A stretch of 64,000 bases of DNA from Oscillospiraceae bacterium (lineage in GTDB: Bacteria; Bacillota; Clostridia; Oscillospirales; Acutalibacteraceae), in NCBI GenBank assembly GCA_015066515.1, contig SVOH01000002.1, positions 62,001 through 126,000 on the forward strand. The letters run 5' to 3'. Position numbers and translations under genes: made by a program. This document shows positions 48,202-57,349 of the stretch, piece after piece (within the stretch, counting starts at the first letter, position 1; each line of letters begins with the position of its first letter). The notes beneath the pieces are model-generated. The model was given only the letters and a program-made list of their open reading frames with translations. It was not told the DNA's origin and made no database searches.

Positions 48202-48420
48202 TTGATAAGTTATGAACCTTTTTGGAAAACCTTAAAAAAGAAAAACATTACAACATACACTTTAATAAATAAATATCATATCAGCAGTGCTACCATCGAC
48301 CGTATGAAAAAAGGTAATGGTATCTCTACTATGAAAATTGATGATTTTTGTAAAATATTAAAATGTGAAGTTTCAGATATTATAGAATATAGTGAAGAAA
48401 CAACATCTCCCAACAACTAA
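48202..48420 (+). CDS. Small XRE/YozG-type helix-turn-helix regulator
   Basis: A 72-residue Cro/C1-type DNA-binding protein with ISYEPFWKTLKKKNITTYTL, then YHISSATIDRMKKGNGISTM as the recognition region, and LKCEVSDIIEY at the C-terminus. I place the start at the TTG at 48202, eight bases after AGGTGG, because family members begin with M-I-S-Y. The track start at 48196 is GTG. It is divergent from the VanZ-like/DUF5067 pair and probably represses it through the palindrome at 48123-48142. Confidence 0.85.
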   Translation: MISYEPFWKTLKKKNITTYTLINKYHISSATIDRMKKGNGISTMKIDDFCKILKCEVSDIIEYSEETTSPNN

Positions 48421-48452
48421 AAACGTGAGGTATTGTTTTTTAAAAAGAATAA

Positions 48453-48479
48453 CGGACGAGCAATGCTCGTCCCTACAAT
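48453..48479. repeat. Palindromic repeat, GTCCCTACAAT family (copy 1)
   Basis: CGGACGAGCA-A-TGCTCGTCC forms a 9-bp hairpin followed by CTACAAT. The same flank, GTCCCTACAAT, occurs at 50771, and the inverse at 57982, with different stem sequences. It is an interspersed intergenic repeat, not a gene. Confidence 0.65.
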
Positions 48480-48482
48480 AAA

Positions 48483-48522
48483 AAATTCTCTGCTTAGATC
48501 AAAAGCAGAGAATTTGTTTTTT
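48483..48522. terminator. Bidirectional terminator
   Basis: AAATTCTCTGCTT pairs over 13 bp with AAGCAGAGAATTT across a 7-base loop, with T-runs on both sides. It ends the esterase operon and the HTH gene unit. Confidence 0.88.
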
Positions 48523-49610
48523 TATAACTTAGATTTTAAGAACTTGATATAATGATTCCAGTCTTCTCGTGAGAAGAAATGTCTGTGCGCGCGTAGGTGG
48601 TAACCTATGTTACCGTCGGTTAAGTGGTCATTTACTTCGGGCATTTTATCGGGAGTAATAAGTCCCTTTTCTCCCAAAAGCTCCCAAGCGCTGCTTGCAT
48701 GAAGTGTGGTCAAAAACTCTGACACGGGGTCAGCACCCCAATCCTCTACTGCAGATCCAACACACACAAGACGCGGCGCTATACATGCTATAAGATGCGC
48801 TTGGTCGTAGGGTTTATCATCTTCAGCGTCTACGAAATCCTTAAAATATTCGCAAAACCAATCCCAACTGCCAAATCGTAAAAATGCCTCTATCTTCTCA
48901 CCTGTGCTGTGCTTTGAGCTTGCGGCGCCGCCATAACCCGAATCATTTGATATCGCACACCAAAAGCGTTCATCCTGTGCGGCGGTCCAAAGCGCAGTTT
49001 TGCCAAGACGTGAATGACCAACAACCGCAGTATGCATAGCATCAATATCGTCGCGGGTAAGCAGATAGTCAAGCGCACGTGATGCGGCATACGACCACAT
49101 ACCAATCTTACCCCATTCGCTTTTATCTTGACGTGGGTGCGTTACACCAAACATTTTACCCATTCCGTCCGAAAAATCGCCGCCCAAATTGTCGTTTACA
49201 ACATCGGTATAAACCATTATAAACAACGCAAAACCTTGGTCGGTTATTTCTTCAATAGGTAAATAACGGTCGGGCGCGCGACGAAATGCGTGATTTAAAA
49301 ATACAGGTGGTTTTTCTACACCGTTTGGAATATATAATTCACTATAAAATGTAAACGGTCCGTTTGGCGTATTTAAGGTAATGTTTATATGCTGTTCGGT
49401 TACCTTACCGGCATAGGCAATTTTATCTTCAAAAATAACTTCGCCCGTACCCTCACCCAAACAATCGGGAGTGTAGCCGTAAGAATATTTTTGCAGTATG
49501 TCAAGCATTTCGGCTCGACGCTCACGCCAATTTTCTACTGTAACTACGCTGCCGTCGTTCATCTTTAAAATAGGTAGTAAGTCGCGTTCTTTAAGTATTT
49601 CTTTTAACAT
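48522..49610 (-). CDS. Alpha/beta-hydrolase esterase (CE15/acetylxylan esterase-like)
   Basis: A 362-residue serine hydrolase with no signal peptide. The nucleophile elbow is VVGHSRLGKTALWTAAQDERF near residue 193, and ISNDSGYGGAASSKHSTGEKI follows. The catalytic His probably lies in GYHLRAHRHFFSREDW near the end. This pattern is seen in CE15 glucuronoyl esterase-like and acetyl esterase-like proteins that remove decorations from plant polysaccharides; canonical CE15 has GCSRNGK, so substrate assignment is open. It lies one base after the PAP2 gene, and its RBS (AGGTGAG) is within the end of that gene. Confidence 0.78.
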   Translation of the reverse strand: MLKEILKERDLLPILKMNDGSVVTVENWRERRAEMLDILQKYSYGYTPDCLGEGTGEVIFEDKIAYAGKVTEQHINITLNTPNGPFTFYSELYIPNGVEKPPVFLNHAFRRAPDRYLPIEEITDQGFALFIMVYTDVVNDNLGGDFSDGMGKMFGVTHPRQDKSEWGKIGMWSYAASRALDYLLTRDDIDAMHTAVVGHSRLGKTALWTAAQDERFWCAISNDSGYGGAASSKHSTGEKIEAFLRFGSWDWFCEYFKDFVDAEDDKPYDQAHLIACIAPRLVCVGSAVEDWGADPVSEFLTTLHASSAWELLGEKGLITPDKMPEVNDHLTDGNIGYHLRAHRHFFSREDWNHYIKFLKSKL

Positions 49611-49611
49611 A

Positions 49612-50178
49612 TTATCTCACCTGCTGTAATTTAGACTTTCGGTTGTTTATGTATTCGCCAATCTTTTTAACAATAAATATTGCAAGCAAGCCGTCTATTA
49701 CACCCAAGGCTGCGCCCGCTAAAACATCGGTCGGATAATGTACATAAAGGTAAAGTCTTGAAAGACAGGTCAGCACCGCAACCGTTATTGCTACTATGCC
49801 CCATTTTTTATTGTTATAAAAAATGGCTACGGCACACTCAACTGCGCAACGCGAATGACCTGACGGAAAAGAAAAGCTTGAAAGCTTATCGACAATAAGC
49901 GTTACATCGGGATTTACGGTATATGGACGCGGTCTTTCAAAAAGCTTTTTAAGAATTTGATTACCCAAAATCTCACCTATAAGCAGTACAACGCCCAAGC
50001 AAATACCCGTTTTGCGAGTCTTTTTAAAGCAGAGTAGAACTACCGCCAAGATTATCCAAAAAATGCCTTTGTTTGAAAGACTTGTAATGCCTACAAAAAA
50101 GTAATCTAAAAATTTGCAAGAAAATGTTTCTCTAATAAAATCAAGAATACCTATTTCAAATTGATTAAGCGCATCCAT
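49612..50178 (-). CDS. PAP2-family membrane phosphatase
   Basis: A 188-residue membrane protein with about five helices. The three phosphatase motifs are KKLFERPRP near residue 75, SFPSGHSRCA near 102 and SRLYLYVHYPTDVLAG near 138, with the catalytic His residues. Homologues dephosphorylate undecaprenyl pyrophosphate (BcrC/UppP-like) or phosphatidylglycerol phosphate. Length and motif order fit bacterial undecaprenyl pyrophosphatases. It lies 13 bp after the phosphoribosyltransferase gene. Confidence 0.9.
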   Translation of the reverse strand: MDALNQFEIGILDFIRETFSCKFLDYFFVGITSLSNKGIFWIILAVVLLCFKKTRKTGICLGVVLLIGEILGNQILKKLFERPRPYTVNPDVTLIVDKLSSFSFPSGHSRCAVECAVAIFYNNKKWGIVAITVAVLTCLSRLYLYVHYPTDVLAGAALGVIDGLLAIFIVKKIGEYINNRKSKLQQVR

Positions 50179-50191
50179 TTAAAGCACCTCT

Positions 50192-50731
50192 TTATTTAAA
50201 AAATAAAGGTAATTTTTCCAAAAAGATTATATCATCGCGCTCTGCGGCATCGCCTTCGGCTAAGAATGCGCAAGCAGCGGCTTCAACGGCTCCTGCCTGT
50301 TTTAAAAGTTCACGAACAGCGGCTAGTGATTCGCCTGTGCTGATAACGTCATCAATGATAAGCACTCGCTTACCCTTTATAGCGTTAACCTCGGTTTCAC
50401 CAAGATATAAATGCTGTTCATTTTGTGTTGTAATAGAATTTACCGAAACGTCAAGCGGGTTTCGCATATAAACCTTTACGCCCTTACGAGCAATTATGTA
50501 AGGCTTGCCGCTCTGACGAGCCATTTCATAAGCCATAGGAATACTCTTTGCCTCGGGGGTAAGAATTACATCAAATTCAGGAACCTTTTTAAGAAGCTCA
50601 GCACAGCCCGCAATAGTGAGCTCAACGTCACCAAAGATTATAAAAGCGGCAATATCGAGCTTGTCGCTTACGGGGAATTTTTCGAGCTTACGCTCAAGAC
50701 CAGCAATTTTTAAAGTATAAAATTCAGACAT
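50192..50731 (-). CDS. Purine phosphoribosyltransferase (adenine/xanthine type)
   Basis: A 179-residue type I PRTase. The PRPP motif VLIIDDVISTGESLAAV near residue 120 has the full acidic pair, and TPEAKSIPMAYEMARQSG near 58 is the expected APRT/XPRT loop. KPYIIARKGVKVYM follows. It salvages a purine base to its nucleotide. The symbol apt is likely but not certain, as xpt-like proteins look similar. It contrasts with the degenerate PRTase at 45.2 kb. Upstream lies a palindromic repeat. Confidence 0.88.
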   Translation of the reverse strand: MSEFYTLKIAGLERKLEKFPVSDKLDIAAFIIFGDVELTIAGCAELLKKVPEFDVILTPEAKSIPMAYEMARQSGKPYIIARKGVKVYMRNPLDVSVNSITTQNEQHLYLGETEVNAIKGKRVLIIDDVISTGESLAAVRELLKQAGAVEAAACAFLAEGDAAERDDIIFLEKLPLFFK

Positions 50732-50751
50732 ATTAATTTCTCCTTACAATA

Positions 50752-50781
50752 CGGACCGTCAAGGATGCCGGTCCCTACAAT
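50752..50781. repeat. Palindromic repeat, GTCCCTACAAT family (copy 2)
   Basis: CGGACCG...CGGTCC arms of 6 bp enclose TCAAGGATGC, and CTACAAT follows. It lies in the gap between the HIT and phosphoribosyltransferase genes, within an apparent operon. Confidence 0.6.
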
Positions 50782-50809
50782 ATAATGCTAATTTAATTGT
50801 GCATTAATT

Positions 50810-51151
50810 TTAGCCTGGTGGCCACTGTAAATATCTGCGTGCAAGTAGGTGGAAGTGTATATGACCTACTGTTTGGCCGCCCTCTTCGCCGCAATTGTTT
50901 ACAACACGAAAACCTTTTTCAAGATTTTCTTGTGCTGCGATTTTTGCCACAGCCTCAAAAATTTTTGAAACGTAATAACTGTTTTCTGCATTTATTTCAG
51001 CCGCAGATACAACGTGTATCTTTGGCACTATAACTGCGTGAAATGGTGCTTGTGGGTCAATGTCTAAAAAAGCGTAAACCCACTCGTCTTCATAAACCTT
51101 GGTAGAGGGTATCTCCCCCGCGATTATTTTACAAAACAGACAATCAGACAT
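50810..51151 (-). CDS. HIT-family (HinT-like) nucleotide hydrolase
   Basis: A 113-residue histidine-triad protein. It has CLFCKIIAGEIPSTKVYED at the start and the triad GHIHFHLLARR near residue 97, then the family ending YLQWPPG. HinT enzymes hydrolyse nucleoside phosphoramidates and aminoacyl-adenylates. The latter fits its operon with alaS, since stray aminoacyl-AMP could be cleared. It lies 11 bp after the MBL-fold gene. Confidence 0.94.
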   Translation of the reverse strand: MSDCLFCKIIAGEIPSTKVYEDEWVYAFLDIDPQAPFHAVIVPKIHVVSAAEINAENSYYVSKIFEAVAKIAAQENLEKGFRVVNNCGEEGGQTVGHIHFHLLARRYLQWPPG

Positions 51152-51162
51152 ATTTCATTCTC

Positions 51163-51987
51163 CTATATCTCTATTTCTAAGTCTTCATAAGAAGTAATAA
51201 AACCGTTTTCTTTTGCAATAGGCACAAAATCATCATACACGGCATCTCCGCCATTGTGCGAAAAATGATTGAGTATAAATTTAGTGTTGCCGTCAACCAG
51301 TCCACATTCAAGCATCTCGTCACGGGTTTTAATGTTGCGTGGCAAGCCCATATGTGACGAATAGGAAATATCGGTAGTGCCTGCGGTACAATCCATTACA
51401 ACCGCATCAAAATAAAGACCGCTGTTTTTTAAATATTCCCAAGTTTCTTCGGGTAGCAAACCTGTATCTTGCGCGTAAAGTAGCGTTTTGTTTTCCTTAA
51501 CAATTATGTATATATACGGATTTTCGGTGCCGTGAGTAGCCTTGAGGGCAGTTACAGTATAATCGCCAACATTAAAAGGCTTGAACGAGGAATGTGATTC
51601 ACACCTTAAAAACCCGCGCGAATTTGCCACTATTTCGGAAAGTGGTGACTCAATATCACAACTACCGTGAACCGTAATACCGTGCCAATCCTCAGGAGGA
51701 CAAGAAAAACCTCTTGCCATCCAGTTTAAATCATTAGGATAAAAATGGTCGTCATGTATATGGGTAATAAGAACATTTTTAATATCTAAAAGATTTATAT
51801 TGTGCGTTATTACGTGATAATTGGTATCACACGGATAATCTATAAATAAATCGTTATCTATGAGTGTCTGTGACCGTGTGCGAATATTTTTACCGCCAAG
51901 AGCTTTTGCCTTTTTGCAATTTTCACAATCGCAAAACATTGCGGGAAATGCCTCGGCCGCGGCTGTACCTAAAAATTTAATTTTCAT
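51163..51987 (-). CDS. MBL-fold metallo-hydrolase (PhnP-like)
   Basis: A 274-residue metallo-beta-lactamase-fold protein of the PhnP/PqqB type. The N-terminus KFLGTAAAEAFPAMFCDCENC is typical, with VLITHIHDDHFYPNDLNW near residue 72, KATHGTENP near 146 and MDCTAG near 198 as metal ligands. The cysteines CDCENC may bind a structural zinc, as in PhnP. Related enzymes are cyclic phosphodiesterases, but the substrate is unknown. It begins 5 bp after the alaS stop with no clear RBS, so translation is probably coupled. Confidence 0.88.
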   Translation of the reverse strand: MKIKFLGTAAAEAFPAMFCDCENCKKAKALGGKNIRTRSQTLIDNDLFIDYPCDTNYHVITHNINLLDIKNVLITHIHDDHFYPNDLNWMARGFSCPPEDWHGITVHGSCDIESPLSEIVANSRGFLRCESHSSFKPFNVGDYTVTALKATHGTENPYIYIIVKENKTLLYAQDTGLLPEETWEYLKNSGLYFDAVVMDCTAGTTDISYSSHMGLPRNIKTRDEMLECGLVDGNTKFILNHFSHNGGDAVYDDFVPIAKENGFITSYEDLEIEI

Positions 51988-51992
51988 AATAC

Positions 51993-54602
51993 TTATTTCA
52001 ACTGACCTTCAACGATAGAGCTTACTGCAGCCAAAGCTTCGTCAACCTTTGCAATTTCTTTACCGCCTGCCATGGCGCTGTCGGGCTTACCGCCACCGTT
52101 ACCGCCGGCAATTTGAGCAACTGCCTTTACAATGTTACCTGCGTGTGCGCCCTTTGCAAGCGCCGCTTTACCAACGCCTGCGCAGAAAGTAAGCTTTTCG
52201 CCGTTAACGGCCGCCAAAACTGCTACAGCGTCATCATTTTCTGCCTTAATGGTATCAATCATCTTGCGAAGCTCGTCGGGTGCAGTACCGTCAAATTTAG
52301 CGGTTGCAACCTTAACACCGTTTATATCGATAGCATTCGCCATAAGGTCATTGAGTTTGCCGGAAGCAAGCTTGGCTTCCAAAGATTCAATTTTCTTTGA
52401 ATCCTCTTTCATTTGCTTAACGGTAGCCGCAGCTTTTGTTGCAACATCCTCGATATTGCCGATTTTAAGGGTAGCCGCAGTGTCTGCAAGCAATGATTTA
52501 TAATGATTTATAAGATTTACAACGTTAAAGCCTGTGTATGCCTCAATACGTCTTGTACCTGCCGCAATACCGCTTTCACTTATAATTCTGAAAAGACCGA
52601 TTTTGCCCGTATTGTCAACGTGGGTACCGCCACAAAGCTCGGTAGAAAAGTCGCCCGCTTTTACAACGCGAACGATATCGCCGTACTTTTCGCCAAATAG
52701 TGCCATAGCGCCAAGTGCGCGAGCCTCGTCAATAGGCATTTCACGGTTATCAACCACAATACCGTCAAGAATTGCGGTATTAACTAAAGTTTCAACCTGC
52801 TGGGTTTCTTCTGCAGTAAGGGCCGAAAAATGAGTAAAGTCGAAACGTACTGCCTTTTCATTTACAAGCTGACCTGCCTGCTCAACATGAGTGCCGAGAA
52901 CCTTACGCAAAGCCGCCTGCAACAAGTGAGCCGCAGTATGATTACGGCGAATAGCCTCACGACGAGCAACGTCAATCTTTACATTTACCTTATCGCCTAC
53001 CGAAATAGTATCATTTGCAGTACCAACGTGAGTAAATATGCCATCTACAGTCTTTTTGGTGTCAACAACATCAAAGCCTGTAATAACACCGCTATCACCT
53101 ACCTGACCGCCGCTTTCAGCATAGAAAACGGTTTTGTCAAGCACAACAATAGCCTTTTGACCTGCCATTGCCGAAGATACGTGCTCGCCCTCAACAACTA
53201 TGTCAAGAACGGTAGCATCACATTCATTTTGTGTATAACCCAAAAATTCGGTAGTGGCAATATCGTCAAAGTTAATGCCGTCACTGCTCCAGCTCTCGCC
53301 GTCAGATGCTTTACGAGCATTACGTGCTTTTTCGCGCTGTTGTTGCATCAAATTATTAAAGCCATCCTCGTCAACAGTCATACCCTTTTCGGCCAAAATA
53401 TCACGTGTTAGGTCAAGCGGGAAACCGTAGGTATCATATAGACGGAATGCATCCTCACCCGAGAGTGTGCCGCCGTTTGTTGTAAGGTCGGCAAGTATTG
53501 TAAGACCTTGGTCAATAGTCTTTGAAAAGCTTGCTTCTTCGTTAGCGATAACCTTTTTAATAAGCTCTTGCTTATCTACAAGTTCTGGGTAACCTGAAGC
53601 GTTTTCTTTGATAACAGCCTCTACCATTTCTACAAGAAATGCGCGGTCGATGCCTATAAGGCGTCCGTGACGGGCAGCACGACGAATAAGACGGCGAAGC
53701 ACATAGCCACGTCCCTCATTTGAAGGAATAATACCGTCGCTAATCATAAATGTAGAAGCGCGTGCGTGGTCGGTAATAGCGCGGATAGAAATATCTACCT
53801 TTTGGTCTTCTCCATAAGTCTTGCCCGAGATTTCACAAACCTTGTCAAGTATATTGCGAATGGTATCAACCTCAAACATATTGTCAACGCCCTGCATTAC
53901 GCAAGCAAGACGCTCAAGGCCCATACCTGTATCAATGTTTTTGTGTTCAAGCTCGGTGTAGGTGCCGTCACCCATATTATTAAACTGAGTGAAAACGTTG
54001 TTCCAGATTTCCATATATCTGTCACATTCGCAACCTGGCTTACAATCAGGACTGCCACAACCGTACTTTTCGCCGCGGTCAAAATAAATCTCACTGCAAG
54101 GACCGCAAGGACCTGTGCCGTGCTCCCAGAAGTTATCTGCCTTGCCAAGCTTTACAATTCTTTCTTCGGGCACACCGATAACGTCACGCCAGAGTGCATA
54201 AGCCTCGTCATCCTCTTCATAAACAGATGGCCAAAGTAACTCTGCAGGAATTTCCAAATCCTTTGTCAAGAATTCCCAAGCCCACGGAATAGCCTCTTTT
54301 TTAAAGTAATCACCGAAAGAGAAGTTACCAAGCATTTCAAAATATGTACCGTGACGCGCAGTAATACCAACACGCTCAAGGTCGGGTGTGCGAATACACT
54401 TCTGACAAGTGGTAACGCGACTTCTTGGTGGGGTTACCTCGCCTGTGAAATACTTTTTCATAGGCGCCATACCCGAGTTTATAAGCAGTAATGATTTATC
54501 ATTATTTGGTACCAAAGAGAAGCTGCCAAGACGCAAGTGACCCTTTGATTCAAAAAATGATAAATACCTTTCTCTAAGTTCGTTAAGTGACATCCATTTC
54601 AT
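51993..54602 (-). CDS. alaS: Alanyl-tRNA synthetase
   Basis: The start is placed at the ATG at 54602 (MKWMSLNELRERYLSFF), with AAGGAAG eight bases upstream. The track start adds 39 residues that lie on the promoter. The 869-residue protein shows class II motif 2 around RVTTCQKCIRTPDLERVG, motif 3 in GMGLERLA, the editing domain with RNHTAAHLLQAALR and CGGTHV, and a C-Ala domain with GGGKPDSAMAGG. It charges tRNA-Ala. The leader is too short for a T-box. Confidence 0.97.
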   Translation of the reverse strand: MKWMSLNELRERYLSFFESKGHLRLGSFSLVPNNDKSLLLINSGMAPMKKYFTGEVTPPRSRVTTCQKCIRTPDLERVGITARHGTYFEMLGNFSFGDYFKKEAIPWAWEFLTKDLEIPAELLWPSVYEEDDEAYALWRDVIGVPEERIVKLGKADNFWEHGTGPCGPCSEIYFDRGEKYGCGSPDCKPGCECDRYMEIWNNVFTQFNNMGDGTYTELEHKNIDTGMGLERLACVMQGVDNMFEVDTIRNILDKVCEISGKTYGEDQKVDISIRAITDHARASTFMISDGIIPSNEGRGYVLRRLIRRAARHGRLIGIDRAFLVEMVEAVIKENASGYPELVDKQELIKKVIANEEASFSKTIDQGLTILADLTTNGGTLSGEDAFRLYDTYGFPLDLTRDILAEKGMTVDEDGFNNLMQQQREKARNARKASDGESWSSDGINFDDIATTEFLGYTQNECDATVLDIVVEGEHVSSAMAGQKAIVVLDKTVFYAESGGQVGDSGVITGFDVVDTKKTVDGIFTHVGTANDTISVGDKVNVKIDVARREAIRRNHTAAHLLQAALRKVLGTHVEQAGQLVNEKAVRFDFTHFSALTAEETQQVETLVNTAILDGIVVDNREMPIDEARALGAMALFGEKYGDIVRVVKAGDFSTELCGGTHVDNTGKIGLFRIISESGIAAGTRRIEAYTGFNVVNLINHYKSLLADTAATLKIGNIEDVATKAAATVKQMKEDSKKIESLEAKLASGKLNDLMANAIDINGVKVATAKFDGTAPDELRKMIDTIKAENDDAVAVLAAVNGEKLTFCAGVGKAALAKGAHAGNIVKAVAQIAGGNGGGKPDSAMAGGKEIAKVDEALAAVSSIVEGQLK

Positions 54603-54642
54603 AATTATTACTTCCTTAAAATAAAGATAAACATACACAATG

Positions 54643-54671
54643 ATTATATACCGCAAAAGGTATTTTGTCAA
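54643..54671 (-). promoter_or_regulatory. Consensus promoter of alaS
   Basis: TTGACA (54671-54666) and TATAAT (54648-54643) are both perfect and 17 bp apart on the minus strand, giving a leader of about 34 bases. This suits a constitutive housekeeping gene. Confidence 0.8.
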
Positions 54672-54759
54672 TGATACTATACCGTAAAAAATAGCGAATT
54701 TTAAACTTTTTAGTGACATTTTGTCATCCGTATGTTATTATGTTTTTGAGGTGAGAATT

Positions 54760-55515
54760 ATGTTTTTTACTCCTGAGGCTAACATCCCCGAGGGCTTAGG
54801 CTTTAGCCTTTATGATTTAACGCATCTTATGTGGCTTGGCATTTTTGTGTTGTTGTGCATAGTAAGCGTTATAACTTATAAAAAACTTAATACAAAGCAC
54901 CGCAACATAATGCGAATTGGAATTGCCGTGACGGTTATAACACTTGAAACTGCAAAAAACATCGTGGCATTTGCAGTAGGCGACTTTGGTATAGGCCATA
55001 TGCCGTTTCATTTGTGCGGTATAAATGTGTTGCTTGTAACATTTTGTATTTTTAAACGCAGTAAAACAGTTGAAAATTTCTTGTATTACATAGGCATACC
55101 GGGCGCAATGCTAGCGCTTCTTACTCCCGACTGGACCAATATGCCATGCCTTAACTATTTTCATATGCACAGCTTTGTAATACATATGTTTTTGGTGATT
55201 TACCCGTTTGTTTTGGTAGCAAGCGGCGACCTTAAACCCGATTTTAAATCGATGCCCAAGTGCGTGTTGCTGCTTATTGGCTTTGCAATACCTGCCCTCG
55301 TGTTAAACATTATATTTGACCAAAATTTTATGTTTTTAATGAACACGGCAGACATCGGCTTTTTGCAAATTTTTGAAGATATATTCGGCGCGCATCAGTG
55401 GGCATTCCCTATACTTTTGCCGATAATTATGTTAATTATGTCAATACCCATAATCATAGCAAACAAAATAACAAAACATAAAACTGCGACAAAAAAAGAA
55501 ACTGTAAACGTATAA
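54760..55515 (+). CDS. YwaF/TIGR02206-family membrane protein
   Basis: The start is placed at the ATG at 54760 (MFFTPEANIPE), after GAGGTGAG. The track start is 13 codons earlier without an RBS. The 251-residue protein has about seven membrane helices, with motifs LPFHLCGIN-like MPFHLCGINVLLV near residue 83 and NYFHMHSFVIHM near 135, typical of the YwaF family. Its function is unknown. It is divergent from alaS. Confidence 0.88.
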   Translation: MFFTPEANIPEGLGFSLYDLTHLMWLGIFVLLCIVSVITYKKLNTKHRNIMRIGIAVTVITLETAKNIVAFAVGDFGIGHMPFHLCGINVLLVTFCIFKRSKTVENFLYYIGIPGAMLALLTPDWTNMPCLNYFHMHSFVIHMFLVIYPFVLVASGDLKPDFKSMPKCVLLLIGFAIPALVLNIIFDQNFMFLMNTADIGFLQIFEDIFGAHQWAFPILLPIIMLIMSIPIIIANKITKHKTATKKETVNV

Positions 55516-55544
55516 AAAAACGACTCCAATCGGAGTCGTTTTTT
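55515..55544. terminator. Bidirectional terminator
   Basis: AAAAAACGACTCC pairs perfectly over 13 bp with GGAGTCGTTTTTT around an AATC loop. It lies between the YwaF-like gene and the convergent phosphoglucomutase gene. Confidence 0.92.
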
Positions 55545-55549
55545 GTTTT

Positions 55550-57259
55550 TTAGAAGCCCAACAATTTAGTTCCTGCAATTTCCAATTTTTCACGCCAAGC
55601 AGTAGCATCAGCATCGGTAGCGCCAACTGCGCTGATATAAAGCTTAATCTTAGGTTCAGTACCCGACGGACGAACTATAAGCGAGCTGCCGTCTGCAAGA
55701 TAAAAGCCTAAAACATTTGATTTTGGTAAATTGATAGCTGTGATTTTACCACTTGCTATATCAAGGCTTTCACTCTTATTAAGGTTATCAAAACGAGCAA
55801 CCTTAATACCCTCAACCTCACCGGGCGGATTATTGGCCAAGCGCTCCATAATATCGGCAATCTGCTTCATACCGGCTTGACCCTCACAGGTAAAGCTCTT
55901 TTGTGAGCAGTAGTAATAACCGTATTTGTCATAAAGCTCTGAAAGAACCTCAATAAGATTTTTACCCTGTGACTTATAATAAGCTACCATTTCGCAGATA
56001 AGCATTGACGCAATTACCGCGTCCTTATCACGCACGTAGGTGCCTGCCAAATAGCCATAGCTTTCTTCAAAGCCGAACACGTAACGCTCGGGGTGACCTT
56101 CTGCCTCAAGGTTTGCAATTTGCTCGCCTATAAACTTAAAGCCTGTAAGAACGTCACGAAGCTCGCAACCGTAATCCTCGGCAATTTTAAGACAAACGTC
56201 GCTTGTAACAATGGTCTTTACCGCAACAGGATTTTCGGGCAAAGTGCCGTTTGCTTTGCGGCATTTTAATATATATTCGAGCAATAACGCGCCAACCTCG
56301 TTACCGCTAAACAAGCGATACTCGTCACCGTTTGGTACAGCTATACCAACGCGGTCAGCATCGGGGTCGGTTGCAAGAAGCAGGTCGGGTTTTACTATTT
56401 CGGCAAGCTTTAACGCGCACTCAAATGCTTGACGGATTTCAGGGTTTGGGTACGGCGCTGTCGGGAAATTACCGTCGGGTTTCTCCTGTTCGGGAACTAC
56501 AGTTACGTTAGTAGCACCGATTTTTGAAAGAATTGCGCGAACAGGCTTGTTACCTGAGCCGTGAAGCGGAGTATAAACCACATTAAGCTTAGACATATCA
56601 ATATCGCGGTTTACGCGTCTGTCTTCTACAGCGGCAAGATAAGCATCAATTACATCTTCGCCTATGTATTCAATCTTGCCTTCAGCCAAAGCGGTATCAA
56701 AATCCATGCGACGAACGCCGTCAAAAATATCAACCTGATTCATAACCGAAAGCACGTAATCGGCCGCCTCAAGACCTAACTGACAACCATCGTTACCATA
56801 AGCCTTGTAGCCGTTATATTTTGATGGGTTGTGGCTGGCTGTAACAACAATACCCGCATCACACTTTAAATGGCGTACTGCAAATGAAAGCATTGGAGTA
56901 GGCATAAGCTCTTTATAAATATATACCTTAATACCGTTTGCCGCAAGAATAGCAGCGGCGTCACGCGCAAAAACATCTGATTTAATACGGCTGTCATAAG
57001 CTATTGCTACACTGCCGTTTTTAGTTACCGAGTTAACGTAATCTGCAAGACCTTGCGTAGCCTTACCTACGGTATAAACGTTCATACGGTTGGTACCTGC
57101 GCCAATAACGCCGCGAAGACCGCCTGTACCGAATTCAAGATCTTTATAAAAAGCATCGTTTATAGCTTCGTCGTTACCCTCAATAGCCTTCAGCTCTGCA
57201 ACCAAGTCAGCATCAATTGTTGCTTTTTCACACCAAAGTTTATATTGTTCATTAACCAT
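55550..57259 (-). CDS. Phospho-sugar mutase (phosphoglucomutase/phosphomannomutase)
   Basis: The start is placed at the ATG at 57259 (MVNEQYKLWCEKA), eight bases after GGGAGG. The 569-residue alpha-D-phosphohexomutase interconverts hexose 1- and 6-phosphates. The four domains are marked by FGTGGLRGVIGAGTNRMN near residue 42, the phosphoserine loop VTASHNPSKYNGYKAYG near 133, metal loop ATDPDADRVGIA near 297, FGFEESYGYLAG near 398 and the phosphate-binding RPSGTEPKIK at the C-terminus. This long form matches Firmicutes PgcA. It is a single gene, unlinked to a pathway operon. Confidence 0.94.
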   Translation of the reverse strand: MVNEQYKLWCEKATIDADLVAELKAIEGNDEAINDAFYKDLEFGTGGLRGVIGAGTNRMNVYTVGKATQGLADYVNSVTKNGSVAIAYDSRIKSDVFARDAAAILAANGIKVYIYKELMPTPMLSFAVRHLKCDAGIVVTASHNPSKYNGYKAYGNDGCQLGLEAADYVLSVMNQVDIFDGVRRMDFDTALAEGKIEYIGEDVIDAYLAAVEDRRVNRDIDMSKLNVVYTPLHGSGNKPVRAILSKIGATNVTVVPEQEKPDGNFPTAPYPNPEIRQAFECALKLAEIVKPDLLLATDPDADRVGIAVPNGDEYRLFSGNEVGALLLEYILKCRKANGTLPENPVAVKTIVTSDVCLKIAEDYGCELRDVLTGFKFIGEQIANLEAEGHPERYVFGFEESYGYLAGTYVRDKDAVIASMLICEMVAYYKSQGKNLIEVLSELYDKYGYYYCSQKSFTCEGQAGMKQIADIMERLANNPPGEVEGIKVARFDNLNKSESLDIASGKITAINLPKSNVLGFYLADGSSLIVRPSGTEPKIKLYISAVGATDADATAWREKLEIAGTKLLGF

Positions 57260-57349
57260 TGCCAAAACCTCCCTAAATTTATACATTATAATTTTATAAT
57301 GTATTGAGTAACTTGTCAACCAAAATTTAGTAAGAGGTTTCGACAATAA

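Noticed and set aside
52830-53411. 193-residue plus-strand ORF inside alaS
   Set aside because: It is antisense to conserved AlaS motifs, so it is a shadow frame.
54603-54719. N-terminal extension of alaS and possible T-box leader
   Set aside because: The extension covers a perfect -35/-10 promoter, and the true leader of about 34 bases is too short for a T-box.
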